From: Actinomortierella ambigua
Taxonomy: Eukaryota; Mortierellomycota; Mortierellomycetes; Mortierellales; Mortierellaceae
DNA: 31,078 nucleotides
Assembly: GCA_016098155.1 (NCBI GenBank)
Contig: JAAAJB010000430.1
Span: forward strand, 1-31,078
Direction: 5' to 3'
Positions 1 to 10,152 of this stretch are shown piece by piece. A program made the translations under genes and the position numbers. Under the pieces are notes generated by a model. It was not told the origin of the DNA and made no database searches. It saw nothing but the letters and a program-made list of their open reading frames with translations. Positions within the stretch are counted from its first letter, which is position 1; each line of letters starts with the position of its first letter.

Positions 1-396
1 TTATTGCCTATATAAATTATACATATGTAAATTAAAAAGACTCGATTACTTTGCATTCCTTCCCTTCACTCGCTGATCTCTTCGTCCTCCCCTCCCTTTA
101 GCCTTTCACATATCCTTCTTCCCACCCGTTCATTGCTCCTCCTCCACCCCCCTCCTCACGTCGTGGTGTGCACGGTGAAGAAAAAGGCCGATTTTGAGAC
201 AAAGCGCGGAGAAGGATGTAGAGAAAGGTGTTGGTGAGGAGTGCAGAGAAAGGTGGCAGAAAAGGTGCAAAGGTGGCAGAGAAGTCAGCGCCACTAACGT
301 GACTGTTATTCCAGCGCCTGCTTGCAAGGGCCATTTCATTTCACCATGACCTACTTCTCATTTACACGCACGCCACGACATTGCGATTAGGAAGAG
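1..396 (+). promoter_or_regulatory. Upstream region of the ribokinase gene
   Basis: No protein-coding gene is visible here. A TATA-like TATATAAAT lies at 9-17, about 380 bp before the ribokinase start, followed by a pyrimidine-rich stretch. That distance is long for a simple TATA promoter, so the box may belong to another transcript or to a long leader. A short upstream ORF at 346-390 is listed separately. Open frames on the opposite strand at 98-339 have no recognisable family features. Confidence 0.4.
346..390 (+). promoter_or_regulatory. Upstream ORF of 14 codons in the ribokinase leader
   Basis: An ATG at 346 in a good fungal context (tcaccATGa) opens a 14-codon frame ending in TAG at 388-390. 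The stop lies only 6 nt before the main ATG at 397, in a different frame. If transcription starts upstream of 346, scanning ribosomes would meet this frame first, and reinitiation over such a short gap would be poor. Its presence in the mature mRNA is inferred. Confidence 0.4.
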
Positions 397-1844
397 ATGG
401 ACGATACAGACCTCACCAAGCCCAAGGTCCTTGTTTATGGGTCCATCAATATTGGTAAATTTCCTCACTCTCTCGCACTTTAGAAGAGAAAGGTTTATAT
501 TTAATGAAAGTCCAAGTATCCCACGGTCGCGTTCTTTGGTGGCGTCGTTGACCTGACCACCCTGGTACCAACTATCTTGATAGATGATTTTTACGTGGTG
601 CCACACATTGTGCGATCTGGAGAGGTAACACTTGGCGCATGCTTGAATGGCGATGAAAAACGTGTCATGACCTTGTTTTTATTGTGCTCAACGCTTTTCG
701 TATTTTTTTTCCTTTTCCCTCTTCCCTCTTCCCCAACCGAAACAAGACAATTTCCTCGACTAGCCATAATGTCGGTGCAGGTGGCAAAGGCGCCAACCAA
801 TCTGTCGCGCTGGGTCGAGCGGGGGCTAATGTGTTTCACGCGGGCAAGATTGGCGGCGACGGTGTGTGGATCAAGGAGTTGATGGATCAGGCAGGCGTGG
901 ACACGACCTACATCAAGGTGTCTAGCCGCGAGGCATCTGGTCGAGCCATCATCCAGCTGAGCGAGGAGAACCGTGACAACTCTATTGTCCTGTTCCCTGG
1001 CACGAACCACACGGTGACGACTGAAGAGGCACATCAAGTACTGAAGGATTTTGGACCAGGCGACTGGATTGTGATGCAGAATGAGATTAGCTGTGGCGGC
1101 GAGATCATGCGGGCGGCCAAGGAGAAAGGTGAGGGGGAGAGAGGGAGAGAGAGTAGAGAGTCCAGAGGAGAGTGATCCATCTATACGTCCTTGTTTCTTT
1201 CTTTCTTTCTTTCTATCTCTAACGTTGAAAAGGGCGTTCGTTGCTGTTGCTCAACACACTGACGATTAGGATTGACGATCTGCTTCAACCCATCACCCAT
1301 GACACCCGAATTGCCTAGACAGTTCCCCTTGCACCTGGTCGATTATCTGCTGATCAACGAGATTGAGGCGCAGGGGCTCTATGCATATCTGACGTCCAGC
1401 CACAAGGAAGGCGAACCGCTGCCATCGGCATCGCACATCACGCCTCAGGCATGTTTTCCAGTCCTGGAGAAGGCATATGGAGACATTTCGGGCATTGTGA
1501 TCACGCTGGGCGGCGATGGTCTTGTGGCTCGCTTCCGGATGAACGAAGGCGACGACAAGCTTCAAGAGTTTCGCATGGATGTCGTGCCGGTGAGGGAGGT
1601 AGTCAACACCACGGGGGCCGGAGATACCTGGACAGGCTACTTTGTGGCCAATCTGGTGCGCAACCAGGAGATTGGCAAGCGATTCTCGGCGGAGCAGCTC
1701 CGCGAGGCTCTACTGGAGGCCAGCCACGCGGCGTCGCTGGCAGTAGCCAAGGAGGGGGCGATGGACTCGATTCCTATGCGCAAGCATGTGCTGCATGCGC
1801 GCGAGCTGCATCATAGCCGCGAAGGCCATGAGAAGGCAGAGTAG
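397..1844 (+). CDS. RBK1: Ribokinase-like pfkB carbohydrate kinase, four exons
   Basis: Predicted to phosphorylate ribose (or a related sugar) with ATP, in the cytosol. Exons by eye: 397-454, 584-624, 747-1128 and 1270-1844, with phases matching at each GT-AG junction, giving about 351 aa. Ribokinases are usually about 300-330 aa. The N terminus has the sugar-binding NIDDFYVVPHIVRSGE segment and then the pfkB signature 1 region GAGGKGANQSVALGRAGA (about residues 43-60). The anion-hole/catalytic signature NTTGAGDTWTGYF lies near residues 273-285, with the predicted catalytic Asp at about 279. Exon 4 restores the strand reading LTICFNPSPM that follows the nucleotide-fold region. Intron 3 (1129-1269) contains GA-rich and TTTC microsatellite sequence. 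The C-terminal 30 residues are charged, His-rich and not typical of the family. Substrate could be another sugar, since pfkB kinases are hard to separate by eye. The symbol follows yeast RBK1. Confidence 0.88.
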
Positions 1845-2654
1845 TAGTAGTTGGACCACGACCGCAATATGCCCACTGTGACGTGGCAATGGGCGGGAGG
1901 AAAGCAGGGCCCCCCTTTTTTAGGCACACCTTTTTTTTTTGTTCAGCTAAAACTTGTCGACTAGGGTCCACATTCATCCCATTTCTTTGTCCTCTTTCCA
2001 CGCCACATCCTCCTCTCAGTAGCACCAGCACCAGCAACAGTAGCAGAAGCCAGCAGCCACTCGGGCCTCTCTCCCTGTCTCCCGCGGCACAGCATTCCCA
2101 TCTCCCTCTTTCGAATAAAAAAAAAGGGCAACATTCAAGTGAAGGCGCGTATAGTCTGATCTCTCATCATCACAATTGTGTTGGCGCGTGCTTCTTTCAA
2201 CACCTTCCCCACCACATCGCAGGTACGAATAACAACATACAAATGCAACAGCACCCTTCCTCTCAGCCTTGCTACAACGCAGAGTATCGACTCTTTGCAA
2301 GGGGGGAGGGGAAGGTGGTTTTGATGATGGGACATTATATCATAAGCAGCACTCTGGATTCGCCCCGGGCGTGCATTGAAACACATGTTCGTGAGAGTGC
2401 CGCTCATGGGCGAAGGAGAAGGACGAGGGATGGAGGGATGGGTTCAAAGGAGGATGGATGCAGGGCACTGCCAACATCTTGACTCGTTCTGTGACCTCAT
2501 CCACGCCATGAACGAACGACGCCCACACGCCGAACCACATCCTCGTCGCATCAAGCTCTTGTCTGACCTGCTCCTCTCTCCCTTTTGCTCATCTAGGTCA
2601 ATACGCGACGCATTCTTCCCTCGCATCCTACCAACAACTCTTCATCATCCAGTC
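1845..2654. other. Intergenic region between ribokinase and SEC31
   Basis: About 810 bp holding the ribokinase 3' flank and the SEC31 upstream region. It contains T- and A-homopolymers (around 1915-1940 and 2116-2125) and CT-rich sequence close to SEC31. The open frames here (for example 1883-2482 plus) are compositionally biased and match no family I recognise. A TAG at 2595-2597 after a pyrimidine tract could end a 5' UTR intron, but I cannot find a matching donor with confidence. Confidence 0.4.
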
Positions 2655-5600
2655 ATGAAACAAAAGGTCGTCAACAGGACATCGACGTTCGCTTGGAGCC
2701 CTGGCCAGCACACGCCCCTGCTGGCCACGGGTACTGTGGCCGGCGCGTTCGATGCCAACTTTTCCAACACATCTCAGCTGGAGCTCTTTGATCTGAACCT
2801 TGGCGACAAGTCGCCCCAGGCCATGGAGCTGAATCAGCCTGTAGGCGTGGTCTCTTGCAACGCACGGTAAGGCATTACCCATCTCGTCTCTCTCTCTCTC
2901 TCTCCTCCCCCTTTCCTCACTTCCGTTTTGCTCTCACTCATGATGTATGTGGTGCCCCAGGACCGGGGGAGTAAAAAGTAGAGCAAGATAAACTAATACC
3001 CTTTACTCAAATTGGAAACATTATCAACGTGGCACAACTCGATCCTCCATTTTAGATTCAACCGTCTGGCTTGGGCTGCTCCGACAGTGGATCGTCCATA
3101 CGGTATGATTGCTGGTGGTATGGAGAACGGCGAGCTCAACCTGTGGGATGCCAATGCCATCCTCAACGGCACCGATAATATCCTGTATTCAAGACAGACC
3201 AATCACTCTGGCCCTGTCCGTGGCCTGCACTTCAACCCCTTCCAACAGAACCTCCTATCATCCGCGTCCAGCAACGGTGAGATCTTCATCTGGGATCTTG
3301 GCAACCTGACAAAGCCATACACACCTGGATCTCGTTCCGCAAAGCTCGAGGATATCACTTGTGTCGCTTGGAACAACCATGTCCAGCATATCCTGGCCAC
3401 CAGCTCCACCACCGGCTACACTGTTGTTTGGGACCTCAAGTCCAAGCGTGAGGTTCTGACCCTTTCATACCCTGGCGCTGGCGGCGGAAGCATGACCAAC
3501 TTGGGCCAGATGGCTGCAGGCCGTCGTGGCATTACTGCTGTTGCATGGAATCCTGACGTCGTAAGTTTCCTTTCCCCTCCACTCTCACAGCGAAAAGACA
3601 CTCAGATGGATGAGATCTATAGCGGGTAAGGCTGTCACTAACCTACAAACGTCTATTTTGATTCGTTGCAATCTTTTAATGGTTAGGCTACACAAATCAT
3701 CACAGCAACAGAAGACGATAACAACCCTGCCATCCTGGTTTGGGACTTGCGCTACGCCCATGCTCCTGAGAAGGTACAATAGAAGCCCCAAGCCCTCGTT
3801 GATATGAAACTTTGTTTTTTTTCCTCCATGTTCAAGGGGTTACTTACTGCGTCAACATTCAAACATATACAACCTCTCTTGCTCTATAGATCTTATCTGG
3901 ACATTCCAAGGGTATCCTTTCCCTTTCGTGGTGCAAACAGGATTCTGACCTCTTGCTTTCTGCAGGCAAGGACTGCCGTTCATTGTGCTGGAACCCTTCG
4001 ACAGGCGAAATTATTGGCGAGTTGCCTCAAAGCTCCAGCTGGACGTTCGATATTGATTGGTGCCCTCGCAACCCAGACCTGCTTGCATCGGCATCGTTCG
4101 ATGGCAAGATCAACGTCTACTCTATCCAGTCAACAAAGGATGGCGACTCGGCAGAGAGTGCAGCAGCTCAACAGGAATCTCATGATCCATTCGCCCCTCA
4201 CCAGTTCCAGACGCAGCAGCCCTCCTCTACCTTGTCGCTGAAGCAGCCCCCCAAGTGGCTTCGCCGCCCTGTCGGTGCCGTTTTTGGATTTGGTGGCAAG
4301 CTGGCCATTGTCCGCAACCGTACACAACACCTTAACCTGCCTCCAGGCGCCCCTGCCCCAGCGGGTGTCCCAACAACCATCTCGACGGTCACTTTGGCCA
4401 ATGTGGTCACAGAGCCAGAGATTGTCAGACGGGCGTCGGAGCTCGAACAAGCTTTGGAGACAAGGACGCTGGACGCCTTCTGCGAGAGTCGCAGCCAGAG
4501 CGGTGAGCCAACGGCAGAGTACTGGACTGTCTTGCGCGCCCTGTTTGAGGCGAACCCTCGCGAGCAGCTCGTGCACCATCTCGGTTTTGACAAGCAGGAT
4601 ATGGTTGATCAGGTTGCTTCGCTGACAAAGAACCTTCAACTCACCAATATCACCTCGCCAAAGTCCCCCACTGGCCCAAATGGCATTGGTGCAGGCCTCC
4701 ACCGGGGTTCGGTCGACCAAATGTCGACCTTGTTCTCGGGTCACCAGGATGAGCAGCAGCAGGCTGGTGAGGATGCCTTTAGCCAATATGGTTCGCTCAC
4801 GACCCTCCCTGTAAGTGAGTCGGCCAGGACCAATATCTCGACCCCCTTCCGGATCTATCCCTCCTCCGACTCGGACATTGATCGCAAGATTACTCGTTGT
4901 ATTGTCGCAGGCGACTTTGACTCGGCCGTGAATGTCTGTTTGCATGACGAGCGCCTCTCGGACGCCTTGGTCCTAGCCATCTGCGGTGGACCCGAGCTGC
5001 TCGAGCGCACGCAAAAGGCCTATTTTGAACGCCTTGCCGACAAGACCCCATACCTTCGCCTGCTGCAGAGCGTTGTCACGGGTGACTTGGAGGATGTGGT
5101 CCACAACGCCGACCTCGCCGACTGGCAAGAGATTGTGGTCGTTCTCTGCACATTTGCTCGTCCTGATGAGTTTGGCCGACTTTGCGAGGCCCTTGGCAAT
5201 CGCTTGGAGGAGCTCTGGGTCAACAAGCAGCAGGCAGGCGAGGCTGCCCAGGTTGTGGATGCGATTCGTCACAACACTGTCCTTTGCTACCTTGCAGCGG
5301 GTAACCTCGAGCGCGTGGTCTCCATCTGGATTTCCGAGCAGGAACAGGATTTGGCTTTGTCTCGTAGCGACCCCCATCTTTCCGAATACGAACGCCAGGC
5401 TCGTTCGCTTCAGTCGCTTATTGAGAAGGTCACTGTCTTCCGCAAGGCGATCGACTATGTTGATGTGGCCATTGCGGGTAACCCGAACGAGGACCATCCT
5501 GAAGACCATCAAGATGGACATCACAAGCTGGCAGCTCTGTACGACAAGTATGCCGAGTATGCCGAGGTTTTGGCCACTCAGGGTCGCCTGCAGTCGGCTA

Positions 5601-7612
5601 TGGAATACCTGACATTGACACCCGTGGACTACTACACCAAGGAGTCGCTCCCAGTCATGCGCGAGCGTATTTACTACTCGGGTGTGGATGTCAGCAAGGT
5701 GCCCCAGCCTGACTTCCCCTTCGAGCCTAACTATGTCTATGGCGAGCTCGACTATCAACAGCAGCAGCAGCAACAACAACAACAACAACAACAGCAGCAG
5801 CAACAGTACCAGCAACAACCGCAGCAGGGTCAGTACAACCCTTACCAAGCAGGGCAGTATGGCCAGCCTCCACAGCCCCAACACCAGGCTCAACAGCAGC
5901 GCCCTGGTGTGTACAACGCTAACCAATACCAACCCACTCAGCCTCAGAACGTTTATGGTGCTCCTCCGCCTCCTACTCAGGGCTACACCTCACCTTTCGG
6001 TGCCCCAACCACCTACCAGGCGACCTACCAGCCTACAGTACCACCCCAGGCGCAGGTGCCACCACCACCGGCCTTTGGCGCGCCTCCTCGTGCGGGCGAG
6101 CAGCGTCCTCCAGCTGCTGCTGCTGCAGCGGCTGCCATCCCACCACCCCCTGTGGCGGGAGCCCCTAACCCGTATGCGCCAGCGCCACCAACGACTACAG
6201 GAGGTCCCTATGGCGGCGGGTTCAATCAGCCCCCAGCGCCCCCAGCCTTTGGTCAGACTGGGTACGGCGGTCAGGGTCTGCAGCAGCACCAAGATGGCGG
6301 ACTTGCGCCACCATTCGGCAACAACCCATTCCAGCAGCCCAACCCGATGGAGCGCGCACGGTCAGTTGATCTGCCTCCTTCGCAGCGCAAGGACACTGGC
6401 TCGTGGAATGATCCACCAGCCCTCCCGATGGCAGGTATGACGAAGCGTCAGCCAGCAGGACCTGCTGGCAAGGCCCAGATCACGTCGCCCTTCCCTGGTA
6501 GCCCCGTGGCCGGTGGTGGGCATGGACCGATGGGTGGAACGCCGCCTCCTGCTGCCGGTGGTGGTGGTGGAGCCTATGGCGCCACTGGTCAGCAAGGTAT
6601 CCCACCTCCACCCATGGCAGGCGCTGGATACAACCCGCATCATCAACAGCAACAGCAACAGCAGGCTGGCTTGCCCCCACCGCCGATGGCCAACCGAGCA
6701 CCCACCACGTCGTCGCCTTACTCTCCTGTGCCGGCGGCGTCGCAGTTGCCCCCACCACCGGGCGCGAACCCTAACCTTTCTGGCGCCATGTCGCCGCGGT
6801 ATGGCCAACAGCAGCAGCAGCAACAGCAGAAGCCTCAAGGACCTTACCAGAACATGAATGCCGCGGCAGCTCATGCACAGCACCCCCCTCCTCCTCCCCC
6901 TCAGATGGGCGGTGGCCCAGGCGCTGGAGCTGCAAACCCATATGGCACGACCCCTTCGCCAGCCGGTGGCGTGAACCCGTATGCACCCCAGACGTTTGGC
7001 GCACCCATGGGCGGTATGGCGAGCGGAATGCCACAGGTGCTCCCACCGGTTGGTCAGCAGCGTCCCCTGACCCCAGCGGCGGCGACCCCAGGAACCGCAC
7101 CGGCGACGCCACCCGCAGAGCCGGCTCGTCCTCGGCACCCTGCCGGTGACCGTTCCCACATCCCTGCGAACCATAAAGTCATCTTTACGGTGTTGACGAG
7201 TGAGCTCGCCCTTGCCCGCCAGTATGCCACGGTAAGTTTTGAGCTTTTGTATTATATTTTTGTTGTTGTTCTTTGTTGTTGCTCACAGAGAGATTAACCT
7301 TGCACTGACATTCTTCTCATTCTGTTTCTTTTCTTTTTTTTTTTCTTCCTTCTTCTTCAGCCTGCTTTGAAGAGACCACTGGATGATGCAGAGAAAAAGT
7401 TGAATGTGCTTTTTGATATGCTGAACAACGAGGAGGTGTCGCCGGCGGTGGCGGACCAAATGGTGCAGTTGGTGCAGGCGCTGCAGGCGAAGAACTACAA
7501 CGGGGCGTACCAGATCCATTTGGAGTTGCACTCGACGCGCACGAACGAGGTGTCGGCTTGGATGACGGGCGTCAAGCGCTTGATTGTCGATAACGCGAAG
7601 CTCCCTCAGTAG
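2655..7612 (+). CDS. SEC31: COPII outer coat subunit Sec31, five exons
   Basis: Sec31 pairs with Sec13 to form the outer cage of ER-to-Golgi COPII vesicles and boosts Sec23 GAP activity on Sar1. Exons: 2655-2866, 3056-3560, 3687-3773, 3890-7231 and 7361-7612. All junction phases agree, giving about 1465 aa. The start MKQKVVNRTSTFAWSP matches the usual Sec31 N terminus. Residues 1 to about 345 carry WD40 repeats (LNLWDAN, IFIWDLG, TVVWDLK, ILVWDLR). Residues of about 380-400 resemble the Sec13-binding blade, and about 480-780 the alpha-solenoid dimerisation domain. A pure run of about 17 Gln lies at 5756-5806 (residues 891-907), followed by a long Pro/Gln/Gly-rich segment. That segment contains GSWNDPPAL; its Trp-Asn (about 1107-1108) corresponds to the pair known in yeast Sec31 to reach the Sar1 active site. 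The C-terminal helical Sec31/SRA1-like domain starts near 1370 and crosses the last intron. Exon 4 stays open for 3.3 kb. Confidence 0.96.
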
Positions 7613-8166
7613 TGCGATAGTAGTTTGTTTGTTAGTTGGTTTGTCTTCTTTTTTTTTTTTTCCTTTTTGATTCAGCCTTCTTCATCTCTTTTATTATATA
7701 TATTTTTTTTTGTCCTTGTTCAATATCTCAAAATTCGTTGGATCGACACAAATGTCAGCGAGAAATAGATAGATGGAGGGCCATTCATCACTTGTTTTGC
7801 CAAAAAAAAAATGCGCGGAGACCACATTCTAAAAGGTGTGCTAGTCGAGCATTTATCTGGTTATATAAATGGTCCAGCTGCCTAAGAAAATATTTACACC
7901 ATATCATCCAGAATTACAAGACGGATAGTGATAAGATGCCAGGTCTAGTCTCTGGCCCAGGAATCCATTCGCGTCATTGTCATCCACTGGAGGCCATGGG
8001 CCGCAGACTTCCACAAATGTATGTGGACAGTTGAGAGCACAAGGTCAGATATGTATCTGCTCTGACCAATGGAGCACATGGGACGACTGCGGTGAGATTG
8101 CTTCCTTCAATCCAGCTGTGGATGATGACCTTTCCGTATTGTGCAGCGTATTATTTCTCATATGAG

Positions 8167-8168
<2 letters not shown>

Positions 8169-8228
<60 letters not shown>
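8169..8228. repeat. (CT)n followed by (TA)n microsatellite
   Basis: About 40 bp of pure CT runs directly into about 20 bp of pure TA, downstream of the copy-1 peptide gene and beyond its AATAAA. The matching site in copy 2 (about 9328-9350) has only a short CT run and ACACAC. The expansion therefore arose after the duplication, or collapsed in copy 2. Confidence 0.9.
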
Positions 8229-8296
8229 CGGGCCTAACCATCGTGAGGGCGAATGTAGGGTGTTGGAAAGTGCCTAGCTGTACTGGCCTGTTGATA

Positions 8297-8302
8297 TTTA
8301 TT
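8297..8302 (-). terminator. Poly(A) signal of secreted-peptide copy 1
   Basis: AATAAA on the minus strand, about 160 nt past the stop at 8462, within a block (gtatatgaaataaatatcaac) conserved in copy 2. Confidence 0.5.
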
Positions 8303-8461
8303 TCATATACATTCTGGATGATTGAAGAAAGTCTGTGTGCGCTGCCTCGTCTTACCCCCGTCCCTTGATCTCTCTCGCTGTGTCTCTCAATGACTTTGGG
8401 TAGAGATCTTCGAACAATAAAAAAGTCGACGAGCAATAAAGATAAAGAAAAAAAATACGTT

Positions 8462-8623
8462 TTAATGGTGCGGTTCGGTGTCGACAACGACGGTGTGATC
8501 ATCAATGGGACCGACTACGATAGCGGCGTTGACCCCGACCTGAAGTCCGAGAGGTGCTGCATGGGCGAGACCGAGGACCGAGACGAGGATCAGAAGGGCG
8601 ACAGCGACGGACAGAGACTTCAT
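8462..8623 (-). CDS. Small secreted peptide, copy 1 (53 aa)
   Basis: I do not recognise the family. The frame from 8623 down to TAA at 8462 encodes 53 aa. Residues 1-22 are a textbook signal peptide (MKSLSV, a long Leu/Val/Ala core, ending LAHA before APL), predicting cleavage after residue 22. The mature part is about 31 aa, without cysteine, rich in Val/Gly early and ending acidic/His (DTEPHH). I chose this ATG over a longer frame starting at 8689 for two reasons: the signal peptide begins here, and the sequence before it (acaagaaaaATG) is an A-rich leader conserved in both copies. A TATAAA lies 84 bp upstream and an AATAAA about 160 nt after the stop, so a complete single-exon gene is visible. 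It could be an effector-like, antimicrobial or signalling peptide; nothing in the sequence decides. Confidence 0.7.
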   Translation of the reverse strand: MKSLSVAVALLILVSVLGLAHAAPLGLQVGVNAAIVVGPIDDHTVVVDTEPHH

Positions 8624-8706
8624 TTTTCTTGTGGCGAGGTTTTCTTGTGTATGTGTGGGGGGGGGGAGATGGAGGGTGAAGAAACCCAAGAGGTGTTCAG
8701 CATGGG

Positions 8707-8712
8707 TTTATA
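8707..8712 (-). promoter_or_regulatory. TATA box of secreted-peptide copy 1
   Basis: On the minus strand GATATAAACC sits 84 bp before the ATG at 8623. The box and its surroundings (caagatataaa, gctgaacacctcttggg) are conserved in copy 2. A start about 30 bp downstream would give a leader of about 50 nt. Confidence 0.6.
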
Positions 8713-8844
8713 TCTTGGTCAGGAATAGTTTTATAGCGGGCCGAACAATAAGGGCACCTCACTCAGGGGTAAGGGCACATTGGAATGAGTGTGCACCATA
8801 CTATTTTGAAATGTTGTAGGCACCACTCTTCACTCTTTTTTGTT

Positions 8845-8873
8845 TGTGTGTGTGTGTGTGTGCGTGTGTGTGT
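8845..8873. repeat. GT microsatellite in duplication copy 1
   Basis: An almost pure (GT)n run with one C interruption, upstream of the copy-1 peptide promoter. The equivalent run in copy 2 is at 9993-10010. Confidence 0.8.
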
Positions 8874-9419
8874 TTGGAATGAAGGGGGTGGTTGATGTTG
8901 TAGCACATAACAACACACAACTGCTGGTATCACGGAGCAATGCCAAGCTGATACCCAGGTTGTACATGTCTTGCTTACATCCCCCGACAGCTGTACTCTC
9001 CCTCAACGACATCCGAGGTTGAAAAAAGAAAAAAATGGTCGTGCTAGTCGAACACAGTACTGGTCGAGCATTTAGACGATCTGGTTAAATGGTCCAGTTG
9101 CTCAGGAAAATATATACACAATATCATCCACAAACAAGACGGGAAGTAAGATGCCAAGTCTAGTCTCTCCTACAGGAACCCATTCGCATCATTGACATCC
9201 TCTGGGAGCCGTAGGCTGCAGACTTCCACGCATGCTCTTGCTCTGACCAATGGTGCATTTGGGACGACTGCGGTGAGATTGCCTTTCTTCACGTATTGTG
9301 CAGCGTATTATTTCTCATATGAGAATTGATCTCTCTCTCTATACACACACACGGGCCTACCCATCATGAGGGCGAATGTAGGGTGTTGGAAAGTGCCTAA
9401 CTGTGCAAGCCTGTTGGTA

Positions 9420-9425
9420 TTTATT
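9420..9425 (-). terminator. Poly(A) signal of secreted-peptide copy 2
   Basis: Minus-strand AATAAA about 160 nt downstream of the stop at 9585, conserved in position and context with copy 1. Confidence 0.5.
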
Positions 9426-9584
9426 TCATATACATTCTGGATGTTTGAAGAGAGAACTGTGTGCGTTGCCTCGTCTTACACCCGTCCCTCGATCTCTCTC
9501 ACCGTGTCGCTCAATGACTTTGGGTAGAGATCTTCGAACAATAAAAAGTCGACGTGCAACGAAGATAAGAAAAACAATTACGTT

Positions 9585-9767
9585 TTAATTGGGCGGTCCG
9601 ACATGGATAGTGACGCCGTCACCGAGGCCGATACCGAGATGGAGACCGACGTTGGCATCGGACACATGCGTCTCCAGACCCCTACGATGATTGAGAGGTG
9701 CTGCATGGGCGAGACCGAGGGCCGAGACGAGGATCAGAAGGGCGACAGCGACGGAAAGAGACTTCAT
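9585..9767 (-). CDS. Small secreted peptide, copy 2 (60 aa)
   Basis: Paralogue of the gene at 8462-8623. The first 22 residues differ only by Val16 to Ala (2 nucleotide differences in 66), ending in the same LAHA/APL cleavage region. The mature part is about 38 aa and very different: it begins APLNHRRGLETH and continues with a Gly/hydrophobic alternating stretch (VGLHLGIGLGDGV) to a GPPN end. It has no cysteine. A dibasic RR six to seven residues after the predicted signal cleavage could be a Kex2-type processing site; copy 1 lacks it. A weak shared pattern (VG, then I..G, D, T, V, P) supports common origin of the mature parts, with indels. The ATG is supported by the conserved leader. TATAAA lies 88 bp upstream and AATAAA about 160 nt downstream. 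No known function assigned. Confidence 0.7.
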   Translation of the reverse strand: MKSLSVAVALLILVSALGLAHAAPLNHRRGLETHVSDANVGLHLGIGLGDGVTIHVGPPN

Positions 9768-9854
9768 TTTTCTTGTGGCGAGGTTTTTCTTGTGTATGTG
9801 TGTGGGAGGGGAAGAGTTGGAGGGTGTGGAAACCCAAGAGGTGTTCAGCATGGT

Positions 9855-9860
9855 TTTATA
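9855..9860 (-). promoter_or_regulatory. TATA box of secreted-peptide copy 2
   Basis: Minus-strand GGATATAAAACC, 88 bp before the ATG at 9767, in the same sequence setting as the copy-1 box. Confidence 0.6.
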
Positions 9861-10152
9861 TCCTTGGTCAGGAATAGTTTTTAGCGGGCCGAACAACAAG
9901 GGCGCCTCACTCAGGGGTAAGGGCACATTGGAATGGGTGTGCACCATACTATTTCGAAATGTTGTAGGCACCACTCTTCACTCTTTTTTGTTTGTGTGTG
10001 TGTGTGTGTGGGTGTTTGGAATGAAGGGGGTGGTTGGTGTTGTAGCGCATAACACACAACTGCAGTACGTAGAAATACAGAGAAAAGGGGGGTGATATGG
10101 AGCAATGCCAAGCCAACACCACTGGCTGTGCATGCTTGTTGATATATCCCCA

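Larger units (their letters stand above)
7838..8985. repeat. Tandem duplication, copy 1 (about 1.15 kb)
   Basis: Direct repeat with 9041-10152. Both copies start gtgctagtcga and run colinearly. Shared blocks include the trcaaccat region, tgcagcgtattatttctcatatgagaat (8143-8170 and 9300-9327), the small secreted-peptide gene on the minus strand, its promoter, a GT microsatellite and the gaatgaagggggtggttg block. Similarity fades around cccccgac at about 8985. Boundaries are by eye, within a few tens of bases. I see no target-site duplication, terminal inverted repeat or transposase, so a local gene duplication is more likely than a mobile element. Confidence 0.85.
9041..10152. repeat. Tandem duplication, copy 2 (about 1.1 kb)
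   Basis: Second copy of the unit at 7838-8985, in the same orientation and separated from it by about 55 bp. It has a small insertion near its left edge (gtgctagtcg is followed by aacacagtactg before the shared tcgagcattta). It lacks the long CT/TA microsatellite of copy 1, having only a short CT run and CA run at 9331-9350. The peptide-coding part after the signal sequence is the most divergent section. Confidence 0.85.

Noticed and set aside
4811..4816. GTAAGT inside SEC31 exon 4 as a splice donor
   Set aside because: The frame reads on as normal Sec31 sequence and no needed junction is missing.
6362..7174. 270-codon minus-strand frame opposite SEC31
   Set aside because: Arg/Leu-rich shadow of the Pro/Gln/Gly-rich coding strand.
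8462..8689. Longer 75-aa version of peptide copy 1 starting at 8689
   Set aside because: It would bury the signal peptide; the extra part is not kept in frame as protein in copy 2, and the TATA box would leave almost no leader.
7838..10152. The tandem repeat as a transposon
   Set aside because: No transposase, reverse transcriptase, terminal inverted repeats or target duplication; the shared content is a complete small gene.
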